Shown here: in pieces, positions 7,601-15,829 of the stretch
How the letters are laid out: the number at the start of each line of letters is the position of its first letter
Numbering within the stretch: the first letter of the stretch is position 1
Notes under the pieces: generated by a model
The model's input: the letters and a program-made list of their open reading frames with translations, nothing else
Told to the model about the DNA's origin: nothing
Databases searched by the model: none
From: CAINEC01 sp046052065
GTDB taxonomy: Bacteria; Bacteroidota; Bacteroidia; AKYH767-A; OLB10
Reading direction: 5' to 3'
NCBI GenBank assembly: GCA_046052065.1
Contig: JBJOND010000006.1
Location: 1 to 53,313 of the forward strand
Length of the DNA: 53,313 nt
Translations under genes and position numbers: made by a program

Positions 7601-9105
7601 ACAGCCGATACATTAAGCTTTTTAAGTGTTATCGTTCCCATTTTTAATGTTGGAATGCCGTCGCTACCAACAGTCGCTGTATCGGGCTTGTAGTCGCCGC
7701 GTATACGATCGTATAATGGGCCAGCAATCATCCAATGATAAAAAGAATATTCGCTGTATAGCTCAAAAGTGCCGTCTGGTTTTGTGGTTGTTACATGATG
7801 ATTAACCCACCATTCATCCCATGCTAATATTTCGCCACCTTCAATAGGGTTCCCGTCTTCATCAACCATTTTTCCTGTTACGCGAAATTTATTGTTATTA
7901 CTAAAATTGTAATAGTTTGATAAACACTCACACTTGCCCTTTTTTTGTTTTACATCAAAATCGTTGATTGCTTTATTTACAGGTTTCGGCGTGCCATTTA
8001 CAATTTCACCTTTACTTGTTTTTGTTTCACCTGTCCAGCTTAATACGCCAAGAAAATTCTGATGATATATTTGCCAGTCTACATCCTTAAATTGCCACCA
8101 CGAATAACCCATCCCTCCACAGTTGTAATTTTGTAACATTGTTTTTTTCGCAAATTCTACTTGAGCCTCATATTTAACGGAATCATTATCTGCAGGAATT
8201 CCCGTTTCTCCAATAATCCACGGTTTTTTAACAAAACGATTATACCAATACAATTCATTTCTAACCTGATCCTTTTCATATTCATAAGGGTGAAAAGAAA
8301 CAAAGTCTACATTCATCAGATTTGGATCCCATTCAAATAGCTCTCTTTGATTGGCAAGACCTATAGTGGTTAAATGGTTTGGATCATTTTTCTTGGCAAT
8401 TTTTTGCCATTTTAAAGTGATATAATAAACATCTTCTTTTTTTCTTTCTAATGAATCGAAGTATAAAGGCTCATTAAAAAAATCATATGCAAGTAAGGAG
8501 GTATTGTCTTTAAAATGATTTGTTATTTTTTCAAGATGCACTTCTGTATCATGCGATTCTTTAAAAAGTCTTGTTGTTAAAATAGCTTTTAGTCCTGCAT
8601 TTTCAACAGTTTTCATTAGTTCATCAAGCGCATTAAGATACTTCGTATAGTCGTCATCGTTATTAAGATACAAACAGTAATTATGATTGTTTCCAAAACT
8701 TGCTTTAAAGTTGATTCGACCTGTTGACCGGTCACGAACTTCAGGTTCTCCTATACCCACTAATCGTATTGTGTTGTAGCCAAGCTCTTTTACAAGATTT
8801 AAATGTGCTTGTAAATCTTTCAAGCTCGATATCTTATCCTCATAAGGGAAAAGTCCATTTGGGCCATATCCAACATATATAGCTGGCCACATGGTTGTAT
8901 CGTTTACCCTCAACGAAATAACAAAGTTGATTACTTTAGGATAGAATGGTTGTCCGTCTAAATAAAATTGATTGTCTTTTATTGACACGAATTTTTTATC
9001 AACTTCGTGAGGCTCTAAAACGGCCACCGATTTTCTGTATTCAATATAAAAATATGTCCAGCCTAATAAACATAAAACTATAAATACGGATAGAATTTTT
9101 TTCAT
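7594..9105 (-). CDS. Glycoside hydrolase, cellulase (GH5)-like, membrane-anchored
   Basis: A 503-aa protein with an N-terminal signal anchor (residues about 1-24), a TIM-barrel hydrolase domain (about 40-385) and a C-terminal carboxypeptidase-regulatory-like beta-sandwich (from about 405, starting near FRVTGKMVDEDGNP). The two catalytic acids expected in clan GH-A enzymes are visible: the proton donor Glu212 in the FFNEP motif and the nucleophile Glu300 in IGETGIP. An Arg-containing TIRLVG strand precedes them. It probably cleaves a beta-linked glycan in the periplasm or at the outer surface. Its place between glycosyltransferase genes suggests it trims or edits the glycan made by this cluster. 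Substrate cannot be read from sequence. Confidence 0.8.
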   Translation of the reverse strand: MKKILSVFIVLCLLGWTYFYIEYRKSVAVLEPHEVDKKFVSIKDNQFYLDGQPFYPKVINFVISLRVNDTTMWPAIYVGYGPNGLFPYEDKISSLKDLQAHLNLVKELGYNTIRLVGIGEPEVRDRSTGRINFKASFGNNHNYCLYLNNDDDYTKYLNALDELMKTVENAGLKAILTTRLFKESHDTEVHLEKITNHFKDNTSLLAYDFFNEPLYFDSLERKKEDVYYITLKWQKIAKKNDPNHLTTIGLANQRELFEWDPNLMNVDFVSFHPYEYEKDQVRNELYWYNRFVKKPWIIGETGIPADNDSVKYEAQVEFAKKTMLQNYNCGGMGYSWWQFKDVDWQIYHQNFLGVLSWTGETKTSKGEIVNGTPKPVNKAINDFDVKQKKGKCECLSNYYNFSNNNKFRVTGKMVDEDGNPIEGGEILAWDEWWVNHHVTTTKPDGTFELYSEYSFYHWMIAGPLYDRIRGDYKPDTATVGSDGIPTLKMGTITLKKLNVSAVQ

Positions 9106-9137
9106 TGCATCAACAACTCTTAATGATTCATCGGACG

Positions 9138-9145
9138 CAAAACTA
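9138..9145 (-). promoter_or_regulatory. -7 promoter box TAGTTTTG for the hydrolase gene
   Basis: On the minus strand this reads TAGTTTTG, a full TAnnTTTG match, 32 bases before the hydrolase ATG. It forms a divergent pair with the box at 9184-9191, so the short intergenic space serves both directions. Confidence 0.5.
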
Positions 9146-9183
9146 ACTTAAATCGATTGAAAAGGCTTTAAGTTTTTAATTAT

Positions 9184-9191
9184 TAAATTTG
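9184..9191 (+). promoter_or_regulatory. -7 promoter box TAAATTTG for the second GT2 gene
   Basis: Full TAnnTTTG match 19 bases before the ATG at 9211. The only TTG upstream (9157-9159) is 24 bases away, longer than usual, so just the -7 element is claimed. Confidence 0.5.
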
Positions 9192-9210
9192 CAAGACCAA
9201 AATTGTATTT

Positions 9211-9927
9211 ATGTCGCAAGTTTTATCCATAGTCATACCCGCTTATAATGAAGCCAGAACTATTCATCTGATTTTGGATAAAGTTAAGGCCGTGAATCTC
9301 CTGAACAATCTTAAAATGGAAATCATTATTGTGAATGATTGTTCAAGTGATACGACAATCGATGCAATTAAAAACTATCAACGTGAAAACCCTGATTTCC
9401 CTATTTCCCTTTATAATCAAGAAAGAAATATGGGTAAAGGCGCTGCTTTGCATAGAGGTATTAAAGAAGCAACTGGCGATTATGTACTAATTCAGGATGC
9501 TGATTTAGAATATGACCCATCGGAGTATAACAGTTTATTAAAGCCAATTTTAGATGGTTTTGCAGATGTGGTTTATGGTTCCCGTTTTATTGGTGGGAAG
9601 CCCCATCGTATTTTGTTTTTCTGGCATACCATCGGGAATAAAATATTGACATTCGCTTCTAATATGTTATCCAACCTTAATTTAACGGATATGGAAACTT
9701 GTTATAAGCTATTCAAAAGAGAAACGATACAGTCTATCAAGTTAAAAGAAAATCGTTTTGGCTTTGAACCAGAGGTGACGGCCAAGATTGCTAAGATTCC
9801 TAATATTCGCATTTATGAAGTAGGTATTTCATATTATGGACGTACTTACGAGGAAGGGAAGAAGATTAACTGGAAGGATGGTTTTCGCGCTATCTATTGT
9901 ATTATTAAGTACAACCTTTTTAGTTAA
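9211..9927 (+). CDS. GT2 family glycosyltransferase, dolichyl/polyprenyl-phosphate type
   Basis: A 238-aa soluble GT-A enzyme without the C-terminal membrane helices of the upstream GT2. Motifs: SIVIPAYNEA at 6-15, VNDCSSD at 41-47, and the donor/metal-binding IQDADLEYDP at 94-103. The pattern is that of the DPM1-like enzymes that make polyprenyl-phosphate mannose or glucose. In this context it would charge the lipid-linked sugar that GT-C-type membrane transferases (4254-7600, and perhaps the TMTC-like protein at 13835) could use outside; this link is inference. Its stop overlaps the methyltransferase start by one base (TAATG), indicating translational coupling. Confidence 0.88.
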   Translation: MSQVLSIVIPAYNEARTIHLILDKVKAVNLLNNLKMEIIIVNDCSSDTTIDAIKNYQRENPDFPISLYNQERNMGKGAALHRGIKEATGDYVLIQDADLEYDPSEYNSLLKPILDGFADVVYGSRFIGGKPHRILFFWHTIGNKILTFASNMLSNLNLTDMETCYKLFKRETIQSIKLKENRFGFEPEVTAKIAKIPNIRIYEVGISYYGRTYEEGKKINWKDGFRAIYCIIKYNLFS

Positions 9928-10670
9928 TGAATAGTCGGCATTTTGAATTTAAGGAGCACGATGCCGAAGGTCTAGAAACGCTTCAGGCAATTAAAGAAGC
10001 TGATGCGTTTAATTATTGGATGTATAATCAGATAGCTTCGTTTATTGAGTCGCCTGTTCTGGAAATCGGTAGTGGCATCGGGAATATTTCAAAATGCTGT
10101 TTAGCAGATGGTCATTTGTTAACGATGACGGATATCAGATTGGAGTACCTAGAATTTTTAAAAGAAAATTTTTCAGACCAAAGGCAGGATATAATACAAC
10201 TTGATCTCGTAGATGAGAATTTTGAAGAAAAGTACAAGCGTTATTTCGGAAAATTCAAGACTGTTTTTGCATTAAACGTTATCGAGCATATCGAGAATGA
10301 TTGTCTGGCAATACAAAATGCGACCAAGTTATTAGGTGTAGATGGGAAACTGATAATATTGGTCCCTGCCCATGCCATGCTTTATAATAAAATAGACCGT
10401 AACCTATTCCATTTTAAAAGATATGGATTCAGTGATTTAAAAAAGCTGATGAAAACCCCTCCCTTGAAGTTTGAGTCAATTAAGGGATTTAATGGTTTAG
10501 GCATTGCAGCCTGGGTTTATGGCGGATTATTTTCTAAGAAAGGCGTTATTGCTGGTGGGGATATGAAATTGTATAATCGCTTGGTTCCAATTGCAAAGTG
10601 GATAGACAAGATTACTTTTTTTAAGTTAGGATTATCTTTAATAGCTGTTTCCCGAAAGTTGGATAAGTAG
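9927..10670 (+). CDS. Class I SAM-dependent methyltransferase
   Basis: A 247-aa methyltransferase with the S-adenosylmethionine-binding motif I VLEIGSGIG (44-52), the acidic end of strand 2 in MTDIRLEY, and the post-motif segment ALNVIEHIEND near 115-124, close to the UbiE/Methyltransf_11 and _12 pattern. The C-terminal part has hydrophobic patches (FNGLGIAAWVYGG) that may touch the membrane. It is coupled to the preceding GT2 gene by a one-base overlap, a pairing common in Bacteroidota where GT2 and methyltransferase act on the same lipid-linked or cell-envelope sugar. Exact substrate unknown. Last gene of the glycan cluster; 301 bp of non-coding DNA follow. Confidence 0.82.
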   Translation: MNSRHFEFKEHDAEGLETLQAIKEADAFNYWMYNQIASFIESPVLEIGSGIGNISKCCLADGHLLTMTDIRLEYLEFLKENFSDQRQDIIQLDLVDENFEEKYKRYFGKFKTVFALNVIEHIENDCLAIQNATKLLGVDGKLIILVPAHAMLYNKIDRNLFHFKRYGFSDLKKLMKTPPLKFESIKGFNGLGIAAWVYGGLFSKKGVIAGGDMKLYNRLVPIAKWIDKITFFKLGLSLIAVSRKLDK

Positions 10671-10971
10671 TTAATTAGTACACTAAATCTGATTTTGTGA
10701 GGTGCTTATTTGAGTGTTTTAATGGATGGATTTTTGAATCTGTTTTATCTCTTAAAAACACTAAAAAAGTGAATAACTCTAGTTGCACGTTTTTCCGCAT
10801 ATGGGACAATTCCCGTTTTGAGAAACAGCCTTTGATGGTTTACGGAAGTATTTAAAATGCTACTTTTCAATACATTAAAATATGAAAAAAAATGTTGATA
10901 TGTTTTGTTATTGTCAGAAATGTTTCTAATTTTGCAACCCCTTAGAAAATCACATAATAAAAATTAACATC
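10671..10971. other. 301-bp intergenic region before the ribosomal protein operon
   Basis: No credible frame in either direction. The first 230 bases are AT-rich without a strong hairpin or terminator for the methyltransferase gene. The last 70 bases hold the promoter and a short leader for rplM. No conserved ribosomal-protein autoregulatory fold was recognised. Confidence 0.6.
10903..10934 (+). promoter_or_regulatory. Promoter of the rplM-rpsI-rpsB-tsf operon
   Basis: A textbook Bacteroidota promoter: TTTTG (10903-10907) as the -33 element, a 19-base spacer, and TAATTTTG (10927-10934) as the -7 element. The predicted start site is near 10940, giving a leader of about 32 bases before the GTG of rplM. 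It is the best-matching promoter in the window, consistent with high expression. Confidence 0.75.
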
Positions 10972-11421
10972 GTGAATACGTTAAGTTATAAAACGATTTC
11001 GGCAAATGCCAAGACAGCTACTAAAGAGTGGGTTGTGCTTGATGCGAAAGACCAAGTTTTAGGTCGTTTTGCTTCTCAGGTAGCAATGATTCTTCGTGGA
11101 AAGCATAGACCGAATTACACACCACATGTAGACTGTGGAGACAATGTCATCATCATTAACGCTGATAAGATTCGTCTTACTGGTCGCAAGTGGACTATGA
11201 AGGAGTATGTTCGTCACACTGGATATCCAGGTGGTCAACGTAAAGTTACTCCTGCTAAATTAATTGCTGTAAAACCAACAATGGTTCTTGAAAAAGCGAT
11301 TTATGGAATGATTCCAAAAAATCGTTTAGGAGAGGCTATTAAGAGTAATCTTTACCTATATGCAGGTACAGATCATCCACATGCAGCTCAGCAACCTAAA
11401 GCAGTAACACTAAAGTATTGA
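10972..11421 (+). CDS. rplM: 50S ribosomal protein L13
   Basis: Early-assembling protein of the large ribosomal subunit. The 149-aa product matches L13 along its length, including WVVLDAKDQVLGRFAS near the N-terminus, HVDCGDNVIIINA and the MLRGK-type segment with RKWTMKEYVRHTGYPGG. The start is GTG at 10972, giving the N-terminus MNTLSYKT shared by Bacteroidota L13 proteins; no ATG alternative fits. First gene of a four-gene translation operon with rpsI 11 bases downstream. Confidence 0.98.
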   Translation: MNTLSYKTISANAKTATKEWVVLDAKDQVLGRFASQVAMILRGKHRPNYTPHVDCGDNVIIINADKIRLTGRKWTMKEYVRHTGYPGGQRKVTPAKLIAVKPTMVLEKAIYGMIPKNRLGEAIKSNLYLYAGTDHPHAAQQPKAVTLKY

Positions 11422-11432
11422 TATAAATCTAC

Positions 11433-11819
11433 ATGGAAATCACTCATACAATTGGTCGCCGTAAAACAGCAGTAGCCCGCGTTTATGTAAAGCCGGGTAA
11501 CGGAACCATCTCGGTTAACAGCCGTGATTACAAGGAATATTTCCCAACAATGCCATTACAAAACCTGGTTCAACAACCGTTTGATGTATCAAACACGAAA
11601 GACCAGTACGATGTTATGATCAACGTTGGAGGAGGAGGATACAATGGTCAGGCGGAAGCTATCCGTATGGCTATTGCTCGTGCATTGTGTAAAATCAATG
11701 CTGAACATCGTCCTGCATTAAAATCTAACGGATTACTTACTCGTGACCCTCGTATGGTTGAGCGTAAGAAATACGGTCAACGCAAAGCACGTCGTCGCTT
11801 CCAATTCTCTAAACGTTAA
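11433..11819 (+). CDS. rpsI: 30S ribosomal protein S9
   Basis: Small-subunit protein whose C-terminal tail reaches the P-site tRNA. The 128-aa product carries GRRKTAVARV at the N-terminus, the GGGGYNGQAEA glycine motif and the basic tail RKKYGQRKARRRFQFSKR ending in the conserved Lys-Arg. It follows rplM at 11 bases, the usual rplM-rpsI pairing, and is followed by rpsB after 31 bases. Confidence 0.98.
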   Translation: MEITHTIGRRKTAVARVYVKPGNGTISVNSRDYKEYFPTMPLQNLVQQPFDVSNTKDQYDVMINVGGGGYNGQAEAIRMAIARALCKINAEHRPALKSNGLLTRDPRMVERKKYGQRKARRRFQFSKR

Positions 11820-11850
11820 TATTCCTCAACCCTCAGCATACAATAGCGTA

Positions 11851-12687
11851 ATGATAAACGTAACGCAAGAAGAACTTCTAAATGCCGGTGTTCACTTTGG
11901 ACACTTGAAGCGTAAATGGAATCCAAAAATGGGCGCATACATCTTTATGGAGCGCAATGGTATCCACATTATCGATTTGAATAAAACGCATGCAAAGCTT
12001 GAAGAAGCAGCAGCAGCAGTTAAGCAAATCGCAAAGTCAGGCAAGAAAATCTTGTTTGTCGCAACAAAAAAACAAGCAAAAGAGATAGTTGCTAATGCAT
12101 CTAAATCCGTAAATATGCCTTATATCACTGAGCGTTGGCCAGGTGGTATGTTAACGAACTTCGCTACACAGCGTAAGTCGGTTAAAAAAATGGCTAATTT
12201 GGATAAAATGATGAGTGATGGAACGTTGTCGGTTGTTTCTAAAAAGGAGCGCCTTCAAATTTCTCGTCAGAAATCAAAAATGGAAAAATTGATTGGTTCA
12301 ATCGCAGATTTGAACCGTCTTCCAGCAGCATTATTCATTGTTGATACTGTTAAAGAACATATCGCAGTTGATGAAGCAATCAAGTTAGGAATTCCAACTA
12401 TCGCAATTTGTGATACTAATAGCGATCCTTCATTAATCGACTTCCCAATCCCAGCAAATGATGATGCATCAAAGTCAATTGAACTAATCTTGAATTGCAT
12501 GGTTCGTTCAATCGAAGAAGGATTGTCAGAGCGTAAAGTGGATAAAGAACAAGAGCGTGAACGCGATGCTGCTAATGAAGAAGAAGCAGGAGACCGTGCT
12601 GTTACTTCAGAAGAAGAATCGTCGGAAGGTGGAGATAAGAAAAAAGGTTCTGGATTACGTTCCCGCAAAGGCGCACCAAGAAAGTAA
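11851..12687 (+). CDS. rpsB: 30S ribosomal protein S2
   Basis: Small-subunit protein needed for bS1 binding. I chose the ATG at 11851 (MINVTQEELLNAG), which matches S2 N-termini; the frame is open further upstream only because it overlaps rpsI. Diagnostic segments are GVHFGHLKRKWNPKM, FVATKKQAK, ERWPGGMLTNF and the D-T-N-S-D-P block near residue 190. The product is 278 aa; the last 50 or so residues are a charged Glu/Lys/Arg-rich, low-complexity extension typical of Bacteroidota. A stable hairpin lies between this gene and tsf. Confidence 0.97.
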   Translation: MINVTQEELLNAGVHFGHLKRKWNPKMGAYIFMERNGIHIIDLNKTHAKLEEAAAAVKQIAKSGKKILFVATKKQAKEIVANASKSVNMPYITERWPGGMLTNFATQRKSVKKMANLDKMMSDGTLSVVSKKERLQISRQKSKMEKLIGSIADLNRLPAALFIVDTVKEHIAVDEAIKLGIPTIAICDTNSDPSLIDFPIPANDDASKSIELILNCMVRSIEEGLSERKVDKEQERERDAANEEEAGDRAVTSEEESSEGGDKKKGSGLRSRKGAPRK

Positions 12688-12710
12688 TTAGTACTAAATA
12701 TAATTTAACG

Positions 12711-12733
12711 GCGGGGTGATTATATCATCCCGC
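12711..12733 (+). promoter_or_regulatory. GC-rich hairpin between rpsB and tsf
   Basis: GCGGGGTGAT, loop TAT, then ATCATCCCGC: a 10-bp stem with one G.U pair. It sits 23 bases after the rpsB stop and 36 bases before tsf in otherwise AT-rich DNA. It is followed by TATTTATAAATAA rather than a solid T-run, so it is a weak terminator at best. It could be an attenuator or mRNA-processing site that tunes the S2 to EF-Ts ratio. Confidence 0.7.
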
Positions 12734-12769
12734 TATTTATAAATAACAAAATCTAAAAAAAATAAAATT

Positions 12770-13603
12770 ATGTCAACTGCAACAATCACCGCTGCTGATG
12801 TTAATAAACTACGTCAAATTACTGGCGCAGGTATGATGGACTGTAAGAAAGCTTTAGCTGAGGCTGAAGGCGATTTCGAAAAAGCGATCGACTACCTTCG
12901 TAAGAAAGGTCAAAAAGTAGCTGCTAACCGCGCTGATCGTGAAGCGAAAGAAGGTTATATAATTGCTCAAACGAACGCTGAAGGAACAAGAGGTTACCTA
13001 GTAGCTATTTCTTGTGAAACAGACTTCGTAGCGAAAAATCAAGATTTCGTAAACTTTGCTCAAGGTATTTTAGATGTAGCTATGGCTAATAATCCTGCAG
13101 ATGCTGAAGCATTAAAAGCTTTACCTTTTGATGGAGCAACTGTAAACGATAAAGTTTTTGATATGGTAGGTAAGATCGGAGAGAAAATCGAATTATCTCG
13201 TTATGAAATGATCGAGGCTCCGAAAGTAATTGCTTACAATCACCCAGGAAACCGTTTAGCTTCTATGGTAGGATTATCAAGTGCAACAGCACCTGAGTCT
13301 GCTGGAAAAGACGTTGCTATGCAAATCGCTGCAATGAGTCCTGTAGCTATTGATAAAGGTGATGTTGATTCAGCAACTATCGAAAGAGAGTTAGAAATTG
13401 CTAAAGAACAAATTCGTGCAGAAGGTAAACCAGAAGAAATGGTTGAAAAAATTGCTGCAGGTAAATTAAACAAGTTCTATCAAGAAAGTACATTGTTAAA
13501 TCAGTCTTTCATTAAAGAAGATAAGAAATCAGTTGGTCAGTATTTAGACAGCGTTGAAAAAGGTCTTACTGTATCTGTTTTCAAAAGAGTACAAATTGGA
13601 TAA
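12770..13603 (+). CDS. tsf: Translation elongation factor Ts
   Basis: Guanine-nucleotide exchange factor that reloads EF-Tu with GTP. The 277-aa product has the N-terminal UBA-like module (VNKLRQITGAGMMDCKKAL), the EF-Tu-contacting TDFVAKN motif at residues 84-90, and the dimerisation domain with a KPEEMVEKIAAGKLNKF-type segment and a short C-terminal module. Last gene of the rplM operon, followed directly by a strong intrinsic terminator. Confidence 0.97.
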   Translation: MSTATITAADVNKLRQITGAGMMDCKKALAEAEGDFEKAIDYLRKKGQKVAANRADREAKEGYIIAQTNAEGTRGYLVAISCETDFVAKNQDFVNFAQGILDVAMANNPADAEALKALPFDGATVNDKVFDMVGKIGEKIELSRYEMIEAPKVIAYNHPGNRLASMVGLSSATAPESAGKDVAMQIAAMSPVAIDKGDVDSATIERELEIAKEQIRAEGKPEEMVEKIAAGKLNKFYQESTLLNQSFIKEDKKSVGQYLDSVEKGLTVSVFKRVQIG

Positions 13604-13625
13604 TTCCATATTGTTTTAAGTTTTA

Positions 13626-13656
13626 AAGTCCCGAGGTAAACTCGGGATTTTTTTTT
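13626..13656 (+). terminator. Intrinsic terminator after tsf
   Basis: TCCCGAG, 5-base loop, CTCGGGA, extended by A-T and G.U pairs, then nine T residues. It ends the ribosomal protein operon. Confidence 0.9.
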
Positions 13657-13834
13657 GATTAATTTTTGGTCAATTATTTATTGTCGCTTAATAATTCATC
13701 AATTCATATTCTGCTGTTTATAATTTAAAGCTTTACTACTTTATTCTCTGAAGATTTTGATATTACTTTACTAGCAACTACAAATAATTATATGCAGTTT
13801 AACTAATACTGTAACAACTACAATACAATTTTAA

Positions 13835-15682
13835 ATGTCGAAGTCTAAAATCAAAAATGAAAAAACAATAGCAAGTTCAAGCCTTTTGTTTAAAATCGTT
13901 TTCGCCATTGTAATTATTATCGTTTATGGACAAACTCTACGATTTGGATTTGTGCTCGATGATGATTTATACATTGTGAAAAATCCATCTGTTCAAAATG
14001 GTATCTCCTATATCCCGCAAACGTTTTTTCATGGAATAAGTGAACATTTTAAAGGTTCAAATTTTATGGGCTATCGCCCAGCAACCATGAGTTTGTTTAT
14101 TATTGAGTATTCTGTTTTTGGAATGAACCCAGCAGGGTTTCATTTGGTTAATTTGTTATTATATTTTCTAATTGCTGTTCAATTATTTTATTTTCTTCAA
14201 AAGCTTTTATTAAGTTATAATTCCTATTACCCATTTATCATTGTTCTATTGTTTTTATTACATCCTATCCATACTGAAGTAGTCGCAAATATTAAAAGTC
14301 AGGATGAACTTTTGTCGGGGTTATTTATTTTACTTGCCCTTAATTACTTTATTCGATGGGCTAATGCAAATGATAAAAAGCTACTTGCAATTTCATGTAT
14401 ACTATTCTTGGCAGCTTTGTTTAGTAAAGAAAGTTCAATTGCTTATATCCTGATTTTCCCTGCAATGCTGTACTTATTATTTAATAACACAATAGCCAAT
14501 AGTTTTAAAAAAGCTTTGCCTCTTTTTTTAATGAGTGGCTTGTTCTTAGGATTACGTTTTATAGCACTTCAGTATGTAGTTCAAGGGTATGAAACTTCTG
14601 CCAGAGAAAACATACTTTATGCCGCTTCATCTTTCAACGAATTATGGGCTACTAAATTTGAAATATTGTATCATTATTTTACTAAAACATTAATACCTAC
14701 AAATCTTTCATGGGATTATTCTTTTAATCAGATTCCTGTTGTAACATTTAGTTCGTATAGGCCTATCGTTAGTGTTTTACTTTGTATATTTTGTGCTTTT
14801 GTTTTCATAAAAAATTTAAAACGTAACCAGGAAATAGCCTTTGGTGTATTTTGGTTTTTTGTTCTGTTAGCACCAACTTGTAATATGTTTATCATGAACG
14901 GAACTACGTTTGGCGAACGATTCTTATTTATGCCAATTGTTGGAGCTGTTTTCATTGCAGTAGTTTTAGGAAAGATTTTTTTACGTCTGGATAGTTCGCA
15001 ATCGCCTTTTAAGGCAAGTAGGAATTTTACCATTGGATTTGTAATAGTTGGAAGTATATTTCTATTGCAGAGTGTAAGTCGGGCATCAGATTGGAAAGAT
15101 AACTTAACACTATTTCAATCTGGAGTTATTAGTTCTCCGAATAGCGCAAGAACAAATGTTGCATTGGCTACAGAGTATATGAATAAAGCAGAAAAGGAAA
15201 TGGTTCCACAAACGCGAAATAGTTTAGTTGATAGCGCTCTTGTATATTTTTATAAAACCGTACAAATTGATACGGCTTTTTCTGATGCTTGGTATAAGCT
15301 GGGATTAATTCATGCAATCAAATCAGATAATAATAAAGCAGTTGAATATTATCGAACTGCAATTCGATATAATTCGAAAAATGTTTTTGCGCTTAATAAT
15401 CTGGGAGCTTTGTATGTTTCTTTACAGCAACCTGATTCAGCTTATTCTTGTTTTGTGCAATCGTATAAGGCAGAAAAGGTGAACGACATGACATTGACCA
15501 ACCTTACAATTGTTTGTACGATATTAAATAAATCCGATGAAGTAATTTTTTATGGTAAGGAAGCCATCAATAATCAATTGGCGAATCAGAAGATTTATTT
15601 GAACATGGCAACTGCCTATCAGAAATTAAACAAAATACAAGAGGCCAATAAATATCAATCATTAGCAAGTACCACCCAATAG
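13835..15682 (+). CDS. TMTC-like integral membrane protein with C-terminal TPR repeats
   Basis: A 615-aa protein with about eleven membrane helices (residues 15-420) followed by TPR repeats (about 425-615). The first extracytoplasmic loop starts with FVLDDDLYIVKNP and contains GYRPATMSL; the acidic pair soon after helix 1 and this loop order match the TMTC/DUF1736-type protein O-mannosyltransferases (GT-C fold, polyprenyl-phosphate mannose donor). By inference it could O-glycosylate exported proteins, with the TPR part holding the acceptor, and the GT2 at 9211 could supply the donor. It has its own terminator-bounded position between the tsf and pyrH genes, with AT-rich DNA on both sides. Enzyme activity is unproven. 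Confidence 0.72.
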   Translation: MSKSKIKNEKTIASSSLLFKIVFAIVIIIVYGQTLRFGFVLDDDLYIVKNPSVQNGISYIPQTFFHGISEHFKGSNFMGYRPATMSLFIIEYSVFGMNPAGFHLVNLLLYFLIAVQLFYFLQKLLLSYNSYYPFIIVLLFLLHPIHTEVVANIKSQDELLSGLFILLALNYFIRWANANDKKLLAISCILFLAALFSKESSIAYILIFPAMLYLLFNNTIANSFKKALPLFLMSGLFLGLRFIALQYVVQGYETSARENILYAASSFNELWATKFEILYHYFTKTLIPTNLSWDYSFNQIPVVTFSSYRPIVSVLLCIFCAFVFIKNLKRNQEIAFGVFWFFVLLAPTCNMFIMNGTTFGERFLFMPIVGAVFIAVVLGKIFLRLDSSQSPFKASRNFTIGFVIVGSIFLLQSVSRASDWKDNLTLFQSGVISSPNSARTNVALATEYMNKAEKEMVPQTRNSLVDSALVYFYKTVQIDTAFSDAWYKLGLIHAIKSDNNKAVEYYRTAIRYNSKNVFALNNLGALYVSLQQPDSAYSCFVQSYKAEKVNDMTLTNLTIVCTILNKSDEVIFYGKEAINNQLANQKIYLNMATAYQKLNKIQEANKYQSLASTTQ

Positions 15683-15814
15683 CTTGTCTTAGTATTTGAA
15701 TCAAGAAAATGATTTAAAGAATGGTATAATGCAAGAATAAGCCTTATCCGAAGAAGAGAAGTAGTTAATGAAATAATTAAAGCCATGCTTCCTGCGTAAA
15801 TAAGATTAAATTGA

Positions 15815-15822
15815 TAATTTTG
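15815..15822 (+). promoter_or_regulatory. -7 promoter box TAATTTTG, leaderless position for pyrH
   Basis: Full TAnnTTTG match ending 7 bases before the pyrH ATG. The expected start site falls on or beside the ATG, so the transcript should have little or no 5' leader. Confidence 0.55.
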
Positions 15823-15829
15823 TGCAACC

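Noticed and set aside
11743..11850. Upstream extension of rpsB
   Set aside because: Lies inside rpsI in another frame; S2 proteins start at the residues encoded from 11851.
13807..13834. Third TGTAAC block before the TMTC-like gene
   Set aside because: No CGCTATAAA follows at the right distance and the block is only about 20 bases from the ATG.
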